A stretch of DNA of 5,380 nt from Burkholderiales bacterium. GTDB lineage: Bacteria > Pseudomonadota > Gammaproteobacteria > Burkholderiales > Casimicrobiaceae. The translations under genes were made by a program, and so were the position numbers. The stretch lies in NCBI GenBank assembly GCA_031283405.1, contig JAITBX010000131.1:1-5380 (forward strand), in the 5' to 3' direction. Below are positions 1 to 5,380 of this stretch, in pieces. The notes beneath the pieces were generated by a model. The model did no database searches. It was given only the letters and a program-made list of their open reading frames with translations, and was not told the origin of the DNA. Each line of letters begins with the position of its first letter. Position 1 is the stretch's first letter.

Positions 1-80
1 AGCCTCCACCCTAACCCTCCCCCAGCGGGGGAGGGTTAGGGGCTCCTTCCCCCCCGGGGCGAAGGTTGGGATGGGGGCAA
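1..80. repeat. G/C-rich palindromic intergenic repeat (two hairpins)
   Basis: Positions 9-23 (CCCTAACCCTCCCCC) are followed by a 3-base loop and a perfect complement at 27-41, giving a 15-bp stem. A second, imperfect palindrome follows at 45-65 (CCTTC pairing with GAAGG around a C-run/G-run centre). The style matches palindromic repeats dispersed between genes in many proteobacterial genomes. It lies beyond the 3' end of the minus-strand esterase and could fold in transcripts from either side, so it may help end or protect that mRNA. No T-run follows the stems on either strand, so a classical intrinsic terminator is not supported. Positions 81-164, up to the esterase stop codon, show nothing recognisable. 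Copy number elsewhere in the genome cannot be seen here. Confidence 0.75.
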
Positions 81-164
81 CGGAAGTAAAGAATGAAATC
101 ATGAATCGTACCTCTGGAGCATCAACGTTTCACTTAAAACCGTTCTAAGTTATTAATCAACGCA

Positions 165-845
165 TCACCCAGGCGGCGGCAACACGCGCGTCAGAAACGC
201 GCCGACATCGCGCAATTCCTGCTCGGTGGCCGAATGCGGCATCGAATAAGTTTGCCATTCGACATCGTAGCGGAGCGCTTGCAAGGCATCGCGCGACATC
301 TCGGCCCATCGCGGCAACACCACCGGGTCTATCGTGCCGTGCGCCATGAAGATCGGCGTTTGGCGATTGGCGTCGTTCGCTTCCTGCGCCATCGTTTCGG
401 CGCCCATCAGATACGTTGACAGCGCCACGATTCCCGCCAATTTCTTTGAGTGCCGTAATCCCGCATATAGTGCCACAGCGCCGCCTTGCGAAAACCCCGC
501 CAGAACCGTTCGCGACGGCGTAATTCCGCGCTCGTATTCGTGATTCAACAGCGCTTCGATATTCTCCTGCGACGCCCGCATCCCGTCGAGGTCGCAACGC
601 GCATTCAAAGCATCGTCAAAAACATCGTACCAGGCGCGCATCCGGTAACCCTGATTGATCGTAACCGGCATCATCGGCGCGTTCGGAAAAAGAAAACGGA
701 TACGCGCCGACGGCGGCAACTCCAGCGCGCCCACTTCCGCCGCCCAACTGCTGCCGGAATCCCCCAGACCGTGCATCCAGATCACAAGAGCGTCGGGGTT
801 CGGTTGCGTTTCGATTTCAACGGAAGAAAGAAGCGAGGCGGTCAT
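165..845 (-). CDS. Carboxylesterase, phospholipase/carboxylesterase (EstB-like) family, alpha/beta hydrolase
   Basis: This 226-residue protein is a cytoplasmic serine hydrolase of the Abhydrolase_2 family, whose members cleave short-chain carboxyl esters and, in some relatives, lysophospholipids or thioesters. Visible motifs are HGLGDSG (residues 25-31, the loop forming the oxyanion hole), GFSQGG (117-122, nucleophile Ser119), the acid Asp173 in TIDPVV and the catalytic His204 in MPHSATEQE, so the triad is complete. The length is normal for the family (about 215-225 residues) and there is no signal peptide. The ATG at 845 is preferred over in-frame ATGs upstream (an open frame extends to 878) because AGGAGA lies 5 nt before it and a perfect TATAAT sits just beyond, which places transcription start downstream of the longer starts. 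It is divergent from the secreted-protein gene. The natural substrate cannot be told from sequence. Confidence 0.93.
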   Translation of the reverse strand: MTASLLSSVEIETQPNPDALVIWMHGLGDSGSSWAAEVGALELPPSARIRFLFPNAPMMPVTINQGYRMRAWYDVFDDALNARCDLDGMRASQENIEALLNHEYERGITPSRTVLAGFSQGGAVALYAGLRHSKKLAGIVALSTYLMGAETMAQEANDANRQTPIFMAHGTIDPVVLPRWAEMSRDALQALRYDVEWQTYSMPHSATEQELRDVGAFLTRVLPPPG

Positions 846-850
846 GGAAG

Positions 851-856
851 TCTCCT
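851..856 (-). promoter_or_regulatory. Ribosome binding site of the esterase gene
   Basis: On the minus strand AGGAGA lies 5 nt before the ATG at 845. It is a strong Shine-Dalgarno match and decides the start against the upstream in-frame ATG at 878. Confidence 0.8.
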
Positions 857-867
857 GCAAAAAGTGC

Positions 868-873
868 ATTATA
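868..873 (-). promoter_or_regulatory. Sigma70-type -10 box for the esterase gene
   Basis: The minus strand reads TATAAT here, a perfect -10 hexamer. Transcription would begin near 861, giving a leader of about 15 nt that just includes the ribosome binding site. No good -35 hexamer is visible at 16-18 nt upstream; the sequence there is GC-rich (GCGCCT). A TG lies near but not exactly at the extended -10 position. The promoter may therefore be weak or helped by an activator. Confidence 0.55.
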
Positions 874-899
874 CGCATTCCTTTGCGTGCAGGCGCTAA

Positions 900-928
900 T
901 TGAATCTTTCGATAATCGAGCGTATAAG
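900..928 (+). promoter_or_regulatory. Sigma70-type promoter for the secreted-protein gene
   Basis: TTGAAT (900-905) is followed after 17 nt by TATAAG (923-928), with 4/6 and 5/6 matches to consensus at ideal spacing. Transcription would start near 935. That is downstream of the TTG at 900, so the longest reading frame cannot be the translated one. The promoter is back to back with the esterase promoter, the two -10 boxes being about 50 bp apart. Confidence 0.6.
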
Positions 929-989
929 GAAACTTTTAGAGTCGCAGCCTGAAATGAAGCGAAAACCATCGAAAAAGAGAGCATCACCC

Positions 990-1763
990 ATGAGCGTTTT
1001 CAAAGCGTGTGCCGCATGGTTTTTTCTTGCGTTGGCGTTATCTGCGCAAGCGCAGCCCTGTCCGCAGTTTGACAGTCGCGGAGTCGTCGCGGCATCGGAG
1101 GTTTTGAGTCTCGAAGGTCGGCTCATTTATCACGACGGGCTTCGCAAGTGGTATGAACTGAAACTGGATCAGCCGCGATGCGGGCAAGCGTCTATTCAAC
1201 TCACCACATCGGAGGGGTTGGGCGATGACGCGCCGTTTGAAGCGCTCAGAGGGTGCCGCGTTGTTTCCTTAGGCGCTCTCGATCTTGCGCCGACCGGCTA
1301 CTATTCGCGCGACGTTTTTCAGAGCGTGCAGCATATCGAGGGCAAGGGAGAATGCCGACGAAAGCCTCCGCTCCCTGATTATTCAAAAGCCAAGCCCGAC
1401 AAGCGCGTCAGCCAATATCGAGTCGATATGGAAGCCCATTACACGACCGATCAACCGATTCGCTTTCGCGTCACCGATATGAGCAAGGGCGTGAATAAAA
1501 ACACAAACCAGAACAAAGGCAAGGAACTGCGTCCGTGGCAAGCCTACGCGAGTTACAACCTTACCGGCGCCTTTGTTTTATACGGTAACTGCGCCGAAGG
1601 GTTTGCCGTGGACAAAGTTTTCGGCACGCCGCAAGCACATCCGTTGCACTTTATCGAACCGCGAGACCCGGGCAACAGAGCAATGTTCGATCCAGAGAGC
1701 GCAGCGGCGAAAGGCAAGACAAAGCTGCGCTTGGGCTATACCTGCGTGCGCGTGGGGGAGTAG
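990..1763 (+). CDS. Secreted protein of unknown function, possibly DUF4431-like N-terminal domain
   Basis: This 257-residue protein carries an evident Sec signal peptide: Lys5, a hydrophobic core at residues 8-18, and a probable signal peptidase I site after AQA (residues 19-21). The mature part holds six cysteines (24, 64, 89, 122, 201, 252), which could form three disulfides in the periplasm. Residues about 38-118 have the alternating strand pattern of a small beta barrel (GRLIYHDG, WYELKLDQP, GCRVVSLGALDL, then TGYYSRDVF), reminiscent of DUF4431/OB-like domains; this is a weak resemblance from memory. Residues 125-257 match nothing I recognise; a Lys/Asn-rich stretch lies at 166-178. The ATG at 990 is chosen because a GAGAG purine run sits 8 nt before it and the signal peptide then has normal length. 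An in-frame ATG at 954 would add 12 mostly basic residues and remains possible. The next gene starts 81 bp downstream on the same strand. Function unknown. Confidence 0.8.
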   Translation: MSVFKACAAWFFLALALSAQAQPCPQFDSRGVVAASEVLSLEGRLIYHDGLRKWYELKLDQPRCGQASIQLTTSEGLGDDAPFEALRGCRVVSLGALDLAPTGYYSRDVFQSVQHIEGKGECRRKPPLPDYSKAKPDKRVSQYRVDMEAHYTTDQPIRFRVTDMSKGVNKNTNQNKGKELRPWQAYASYNLTGAFVLYGNCAEGFAVDKVFGTPQAHPLHFIEPRDPGNRAMFDPESAAAKGKTKLRLGYTCVRVGE

Positions 1764-1789
1764 TGTGAAACCGGATACGCGGCTTGTAG

Positions 1790-1795
1790 TAGAAT
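1790..1795 (+). promoter_or_regulatory. Possible weak -10 box before the tandem redox gene
   Basis: TAGAAT resembles a -10 hexamer, about 50 nt before the start codon at 1845, but no convincing -35 lies 16-18 nt upstream. The gene may instead be read through from the upstream secreted-protein gene, as no terminator is visible between them. The Shine-Dalgarno is also poor (TAAAG at 1834-1838, 6 nt before the ATG). Confidence 0.25.
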
Positions 1796-1844
1796 CATAA
1801 CAATTTCATTTTTCACGAGCGAAGGTTTCCCTCTAAAGACAATC

Positions 1845-2462
1845 ATGAACAATCTCCTGAAAATAGCGTTGTTTGTTCTCGTCGCGTGGCTGATATGGCA
1901 CTATGTCTTTTCGTCAAACGCAATAACGCGCGACACGTATCGACAATCGCAAACTGCCGTTGTTCTCTTTACAGCCAATGGTTGCGCTCCCTGTAATGCA
2001 GCCAAAGAATTTTTGGAGAAAAGAAATATGCCCTTCGTTGAATGCAACGTTGAAAAAGAAGAGAAATGCATGAAGCAATTCGACAGTTTTGACGATAAAA
2101 TTTTGCCGCGCTGGGTTTATCAAGGAAAAACAGGAGTAATGTTTTCTGAGGAGGAATGGCGCGGGCAGTTTTTCAACGAATTTGCTTTCGGCAAGCCTGC
2201 GCCCGCGTACATGAATAGTCGGGCAAATGGAGACCTCTTGATCTATACCACCTCAAGCTGCCCTTACTGCGCGCAAGCCCGATCATGGCTCGCAAAGAAT
2301 AAAATTTCTTATACAGAATGCAATATTACCGTTGATCGCTTTTGCAACGACGACTTGGCGCGCTTGGGCAGTAAAGCTGTCCCCAGATGGGTCTATCGGG
2401 ATCAAACAGGCACCGGCTTCGGAGAAAGCAATTGGCGCGCCATGTTTGGCAATAAATCTTAG
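1845..2462 (+). CDS. Membrane-anchored protein with two tandem thioredoxin/glutaredoxin-like domains
   Basis: This 205-residue protein has an N-terminal membrane segment (residues about 4-22) followed by two thioredoxin-fold domains. Domain 1 (about 37-115) has the redox motif Cys47-Ala-Pro-Cys50 and a cis-proline candidate, Pro88, in LPRWVY. Domain 2 (about 129-205) has Cys139-Pro-Tyr-Cys142, the classic glutaredoxin motif, and Pro180 in VPRWVY. Each domain also keeps ECN (Cys67/Cys159) and a further cysteine (Cys75/Cys167). The halves align with a constant offset of 92 residues and no gap, 23 of 69 positions identical by my count, so they arose by internal duplication. Weak charge bias (Lys6 before the helix, Arg29/Asp30 after) suggests the domains face the periplasm, where they could reduce, oxidise or isomerise protein thiols; direction and substrate are unknown. 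Sampled G+C is lower than in smc. It follows the secreted six-cysteine protein on the same strand, a possible partner or substrate. Confidence 0.85.
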   Translation: MNNLLKIALFVLVAWLIWHYVFSSNAITRDTYRQSQTAVVLFTANGCAPCNAAKEFLEKRNMPFVECNVEKEEKCMKQFDSFDDKILPRWVYQGKTGVMFSEEEWRGQFFNEFAFGKPAPAYMNSRANGDLLIYTTSSCPYCAQARSWLAKNKISYTECNITVDRFCNDDLARLGSKAVPRWVYRDQTGTGFGESNWRAMFGNKS

Positions 2463-2484
2463 GCGCTGTTAAGAGCCCCCATTG

Positions 2485-2633
2485 CTTTTGAAGCGATTAG
2501 CGAGCGTAGGGCGGATAAGGCTCTCCGCCTTCGCGGGGGCAGCCTCCAGTCGTTATCCGCCGATCAATCACTCGTCAAAATGAAAACGGTGGATGACGCC
2601 GCTTCGCGGCTTATCCACCCTACGCTTGAAAAG
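2485..2633. repeat. Nested inverted-repeat element, MITE- or REP-like
   Basis: Outer arms AGCGTAGGGCGGATAAG (2503-2519) and CTTATCCACCCTACGCT (2610-2626) are inverted copies with one mismatch. They extend further outward through 2485-2495 and 2623-2633 (10/11 match) if an 11-nt insertion at 2496-2506 is allowed. Inside are two smaller palindromes: GGCGGATAA (2510-2518) with TTATCCGCC (2553-2561), and GGTGGAT (2588-2594) with ATCCACC (2613-2619), the latter enclosing GCCGC-TTC-GCGG C (2598-2610). This GTAGGG-YGGATAAG style is common in dispersed non-coding repeats of proteobacteria. The element separates two convergent genes, where it could act as a transcription barrier. No open frame or T-tract is associated with it, and no clear target duplication was seen. 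Confidence 0.7.
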
Positions 2634-2640
2634 ACCGTAG

Positions 2641-2666
2641 GCTGGGTTGAGCTTGCGAAACCCAGC
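2641..2666. repeat. Palindromic repeat, possible terminator of the smc-DUF2461 transcript
   Basis: GCTGGGTT (2641-2648) and AACCCAGC (2659-2666) form a perfect 8-bp stem around a 10-nt loop. The sequence resembles the dispersed GCTGGGTT...AACCCAGC repeats of many proteobacteria. It starts 18 nt after the DUF2461 stop codon on the minus strand, so it could help end that transcript; the following minus-strand sequence has only a short TCTTTT about 7 nt further on, so terminator function is uncertain. Downstream of the plus-strand gene ending at 2462, this and the preceding element are the only structures available to stop transcription. Confidence 0.6.
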
Positions 2667-2684
2667 AAAGAGACTGATCTTCGA

Positions 2685-3359
2685 TCAATACTGAACTTCC
2701 AGCGCTTTGCACAGAAACTTCATTAGCGGCACGGAGGCGGCGAAGCGCTGCGCGGTGAGTTTGACGAAATCGGGTGAGATCACTTCCGCTTTCGACAGCG
2801 GCGCCAGCGCGATGAAATCTTTGCGTTTGAGATCGTCGATTGCCACATGATCTGCCGCAAAGCCGCGCGGCGGCCGGCGCAATGAATCACCGTTCAACAA
2901 CCAGTGCGCGTTGAGTTTTTTGTCGTCGCGCGCTTTGAACCACTGTTCGGGATTTTGCGCGATGGCGTTGCGAGTTTTCCAGAGCGCGTCCGCTTCCGGA
3001 TGCCAGCAGCCGACGGCGAAAAAGCATTCGCTGTTTTCGATGTGGACATAGAAGCCGGGAGCGTGCACATCCTTTCCGAGTTCGTGGCGAAACTGAATGC
3101 CGATGTTGGTTTTGTATGGTGTTTTGTCGTTCGCGTAGCGGGTGTCGCGATAGACTCGCATCAACGAGCCGCCCATTTTGCGAGCGTCGGCGCGGAAGTG
3201 CGGCGCGAATTTTTTCAACGGCGTTACCATCGCGTCGATGAAATCCAGCGCCGGTTCGCGCACCAATGTTTCGTAGCGAGATTTGTTTTCCGCGAACCAG
3301 ACGCGGTTATTGTTGGCGTTGAGTTCGCTGAGAAATTTGAAAGTGTTTTTGGTGAACAT
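2685..3359 (-). CDS. DUF2461 (TIGR02453) family protein
   Basis: This 224-residue protein matches the DUF2461/TIGR02453 family along its full length (usual size about 210-230); the family has no established biochemical role. Family hallmarks visible are the N-terminal FLSELNANNNRVWFAENKSR (residues 9-28), RVYRDTRYANDKTPYKTNIG (68-87), GFYVHIE (102-108), GCWHPEADAL (117-126) and the RPPRGFAADH...DLKRKDFIA segment (162-184). There is no signal peptide or membrane segment, so it is probably cytoplasmic. The ATG at 3359 lies 8 bp after the smc stop codon and has no good Shine-Dalgarno of its own, which points to co-transcription and translational coupling with smc. A palindromic repeat follows its stop codon. 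What it contributes beside smc is unknown; adjacency may be chance. Confidence 0.9.
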   Translation of the reverse strand: MFTKNTFKFLSELNANNNRVWFAENKSRYETLVREPALDFIDAMVTPLKKFAPHFRADARKMGGSLMRVYRDTRYANDKTPYKTNIGIQFRHELGKDVHAPGFYVHIENSECFFAVGCWHPEADALWKTRNAIAQNPEQWFKARDDKKLNAHWLLNGDSLRRPPRGFAADHVAIDDLKRKDFIALAPLSKAEVISPDFVKLTAQRFAASVPLMKFLCKALEVQY

Positions 3360-3367
3360 GGCAACGC

Positions 3368-5380
3368 TCAGGCCGCCGCCAAATCCACGGCTTCGGCAAT
3401 ATCGACGGCGACCACACGCGATACGCCCGGGTCGGGCATGGTGATGCCGATCAATTGCACCGCCATTTCCATCGACAGTTTGTTGTGCGAGATGAACAGG
3501 AATTGGGTTTGCGCGCTCATTTCGCGCACCAGGTTGCAGAAGCGAACGGTGTTGGTATCGTCGAGCGGCGCATCGACTTCGTCGAGCAAACAGAACGGGG
3601 CAGGATTCAACTGGAAGATCGCAAACACCAGTGCGGTTGCGGTCAACGCTTTTTCGCCACCGGAAAGCAAATGGATCGAAGTGTTGCGCTTACCCGGAGG
3701 TTGCGCGAATACTTGAATGCCGGAGTCGAGAATTTCTTCGCCCGCCAACACCAATCGCGCTTGACCTCCGCCGAACAATGTCGGGAACAGCCGCGCGAAA
3801 TTGCTGTTGACGATGTCGAAAGTTTGTTGCACCAATTCGCGCGTCTCTTTGTCGATCTGGCGAATGGCGTTTTCCAGCGTCGTCATCGCTTCAGTGAGAT
3901 CGGCGGCTTGTTTGTCGAGATAAGTTTTGCGCTCTTCGGCGGCGGACAATTCTTCGAGCGCGGCCAAATTCACCGCGCCGAGCGCGGCGATAGCTTTTTG
4001 CAAACGGTCGATTTCATTGTTGAGCGAACCTCTGCCCCAAGCCTTGAGCATGTCGGGCAGAGCGGCGAGGTCGGCGCCGGCTTCGTCGAGTTGTTCGGCG
4101 AATTGTTTTTCCTGAACGATGGAGGTTTCCACTTTCACGCGCATATCTCCGATGCGCGCACGCGCCGGTTCGAGCTGATGTTCGGCAGCCAAGCGCGATT
4201 CTTCGGCGGCGCGCAATTCGGAAGTCAACGTTTCGAGTCGATTGCGCGCTTCGGCCAACGCTTGCTCGGCGTCGGCGCGAACGGTCAACTGCTGTTGCAA
4301 CGACGCTTCGATCGGCGACCAGTCGATCGCTTGTTGCTCGTTCGACAACTGGCCGAGAAGATTTTGCTGCTGCGTTTTTTGCGCTGCCAATGATTGACGG
4401 CGACGCCCCAACTCCTGCAAATGTTCGCGGGCGCTGCGCTCGGCAAAGCGCGCTTCCTGCGCGGCGTTTTCGGCGAGACGCACACGCTCGCGGCCGCGCG
4501 CCGACGCAACATCGGCTTCGTTGCGCGTGTGCCGCAAACTTTCACGCTGCGCCATTCTGTCGTGCAACTGCATTTGCGCTTCGCCGATTTCGGCGGCGAT
4601 GGTTTCGCGCTGCTCGGCTTCTTGCGTTTCCAGCATTTTGATTTCGTCGCTGTCGCGGGTCAGTTGCGCTTTGCGGCCGGCGAAGGCTTCGGCTTCTTTG
4701 CGCAACTGCGTGAGTTCCAGTTCGAGGTTGTGGCAACGTTTTTGTTGCGAGGCTAATGCTGCACGCTGATTCTGTTCGTTCGTTTGCGCCTCGGCCAATG
4801 CTTCTTCGGCGGCATCGAGCGCTTGCCGCGCTTCCTGTGCTTGCGCGTCGGCCAGCGCGATGTGTTCGTCGAGTTGCGCCAGTTCGCGCTGACGAATGAT
4901 GACTCCGTGCAATTCGCTATCGGGCGCAAACAAGGTGACGCTTTGCGCTGTGACGATGTGGCCTTGCGGCGCGACGAAACTGCCGCCGGGAGGCAAATCG
5001 GCGCGGTCGGTCAGCGCTTGTGCCAGCGAATCGCGGCAACGCACGCCGTACAACATATCGGCGAGCAACGGCGCAAAGCGCGAATCCTTGATGCGCAGTT
5101 TGTGATAGAGCGCATCATTCGGCGGCGAAACGAGCGCAGCGCCGGAACGTTGCGCCGAGAACAAAGTCAGTTTCGGCGTGGCGTTTGTCGTTGCGTCACT
5201 GCTGTCAATCCAGCGCGCGACATCGGAGAGCGAATCGAGTTCCAGCGCATTCAAGCGTTCGCGTAGTGCTGCTTCCAGCGCATCTTCCCAACCGGCTTCG
5301 ATGTCGAGCTTTTGCCACAACCGCGCCGCTTCGTTCAATCCTTTTTGCGTCAACCAGGCGTCGGTATCGGGGCGTCCGAT
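3368..5380 (-). CDS. smc: Chromosome segregation protein SMC, C-terminal 670 residues (5' end outside window)
   Basis: SMC is the ATPase of the bacterial condensin (with ScpA and ScpB) that loops and condenses DNA for segregation. The frame is open to the right edge, beginning IGRPDTDAWLTQKGL, so the codon at 5353 (TTG) is not the real start; roughly 500 N-terminal residues with Walker A lie outside. In fragment numbering, the hinge spans about 14-160 (GWEDALEAALRERL entering it; GVRCRDSL at 112-119). A Glu/Gln/Ala-rich coiled-coil arm follows at about 165-450, with LGAVNLAALEEL (467-478) near the joint. The C-terminal ATPase lobe has the ABC signature LSGGEK (572-577), Walker B FCLLDE (596-601, Asp600 and catalytic Glu601), D-loop DAPLDD (603-608) and switch His632 in FISHNK. 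The GVSRVVAVDI ending is typical of proteobacterial SMC. Nothing looks broken. It is followed 8 bp later by the DUF2461 gene, not by zipA-ligA. Confidence 0.97.
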   Translation of the reverse strand: MGRPDTDAWLTQKGLNEAARLWQKLDIEAGWEDALEAALRERLNALELDSLSDVARWIDSSDATTNATPKLTLFSAQRSGAALVSPPNDALYHKLRIKDSRFAPLLADMLYGVRCRDSLAQALTDRADLPPGGSFVAPQGHIVTAQSVTLFAPDSELHGVIIRQRELAQLDEHIALADAQAQEARQALDAAEEALAEAQTNEQNQRAALASQQKRCHNLELELTQLRKEAEAFAGRKAQLTRDSDEIKMLETQEAEQRETIAAEIGEAQMQLHDRMAQRESLRHTRNEADVASARGRERVRLAENAAQEARFAERSAREHLQELGRRRQSLAAQKTQQQNLLGQLSNEQQAIDWSPIEASLQQQLTVRADAEQALAEARNRLETLTSELRAAEESRLAAEHQLEPARARIGDMRVKVETSIVQEKQFAEQLDEAGADLAALPDMLKAWGRGSLNNEIDRLQKAIAALGAVNLAALEELSAAEERKTYLDKQAADLTEAMTTLENAIRQIDKETRELVQQTFDIVNSNFARLFPTLFGGGQARLVLAGEEILDSGIQVFAQPPGKRNTSIHLLSGGEKALTATALVFAIFQLNPAPFCLLDEVDAPLDDTNTVRFCNLVREMSAQTQFLFISHNKLSMEMAVQLIGITMPDPGVSRVVAVDIAEAVDLAAA

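Noticed and set aside
124..144. Weak inverted repeat AACG...CGTT after the esterase stop, as a terminator.
   Set aside because: Only 4 continuous pairs plus a bulged A/T stretch and no T-run; too weak to call.
157..597. Minus-strand open frame overlapping the esterase in another frame.
   Set aside because: Arg/Ala-rich out-of-frame reading of a gene whose catalytic triad is intact in the main frame.
900..989. TTG start at 900 or ATG at 954 for the secreted protein.
   Set aside because: The predicted transcription start near 935 excludes 900. The 954 start has no ribosome binding site and lengthens the n-region to 17 residues, though it cannot be fully excluded.
2463..2684. Possible small RNA, tRNA or CRISPR repeats in the convergent intergenic region.
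   Set aside because: The repeats are inverted, not regularly spaced direct repeats, no cloverleaf is visible, and palindromic dispersed repeats explain most of the stretch.
2904..3716. Plus-strand open frame of 270 codons spanning the DUF2461/smc junction.
   Set aside because: It covers the reverse strand of two recognised genes and reads as a shadow without motifs.
3455..4393. Long plus-strand open frame (312 codons) opposite smc.
   Set aside because: It lies antisense to highly conserved SMC hinge-arm-head sequence, its composition (Phe, Arg, Gln-rich) is what reversed Glu/Ala/Leu codons give, and no domain or ribosome binding site is visible.
5351..5353. TTG at 5353 as the start of smc.
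   Set aside because: The frame continues open to the window edge with family-like sequence (DTDAWL), and the protein would lack its N-terminal ATPase lobe and first coiled-coil arm.

Overview
The window looks like ordinary chromosome from a proteobacterium, most likely a betaproteobacterium or close gammaproteobacterial relative. The main evidence is the C-terminal half of a proteobacterial-type SMC protein, whose hinge entrance and C-terminal ending resemble those of that group. An EstB-like carboxylesterase, a TIGR02453/DUF2461 protein and palindromic intergenic repeats of the kind scattered through many such genomes agree with this. The assignment is inference from protein style only. No mobile element, CRISPR array or RNA gene is visible.

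Layout. Positions 1-80 hold G/C-rich palindromic repeats. A serine carboxylesterase (165-845, minus strand) and a secreted protein of unknown function (990-1763, plus strand) are divergently transcribed from a compact intergenic region. That region carries a good sigma70-type promoter for each direction, and the promoters help fix both start codons. Next on the plus strand, 81 bp further on, is a membrane-anchored protein with two tandem thioredoxin/glutaredoxin-like domains (1845-2462). An intergenic stretch of about 220 bp (2463-2684) follows, filled mostly by nested inverted repeats. The right half is a minus-strand pair: the 3' part of smc (3368 to the right edge, 5' end outside the window) and, 8 bp downstream of it, a DUF2461 gene (2685-3359).

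How the genes relate. SMC is the chromosome-condensation ATPase; the DUF2461 gene behind it is probably co-transcribed and translationally coupled. The secreted six-cysteine protein and the anchored tandem redox protein may both act in the cell envelope, so a thiol-redox relationship between them is a reasonable but untested idea. The esterase is a housekeeping hydrolase with no evident link to its neighbours.

The most unusual item is the tandem redox protein. Its two halves align without a gap at an offset of exactly 92 residues and share two extra cysteines besides each CxxC. I see no clear evidence of a wholly new multi-gene system.
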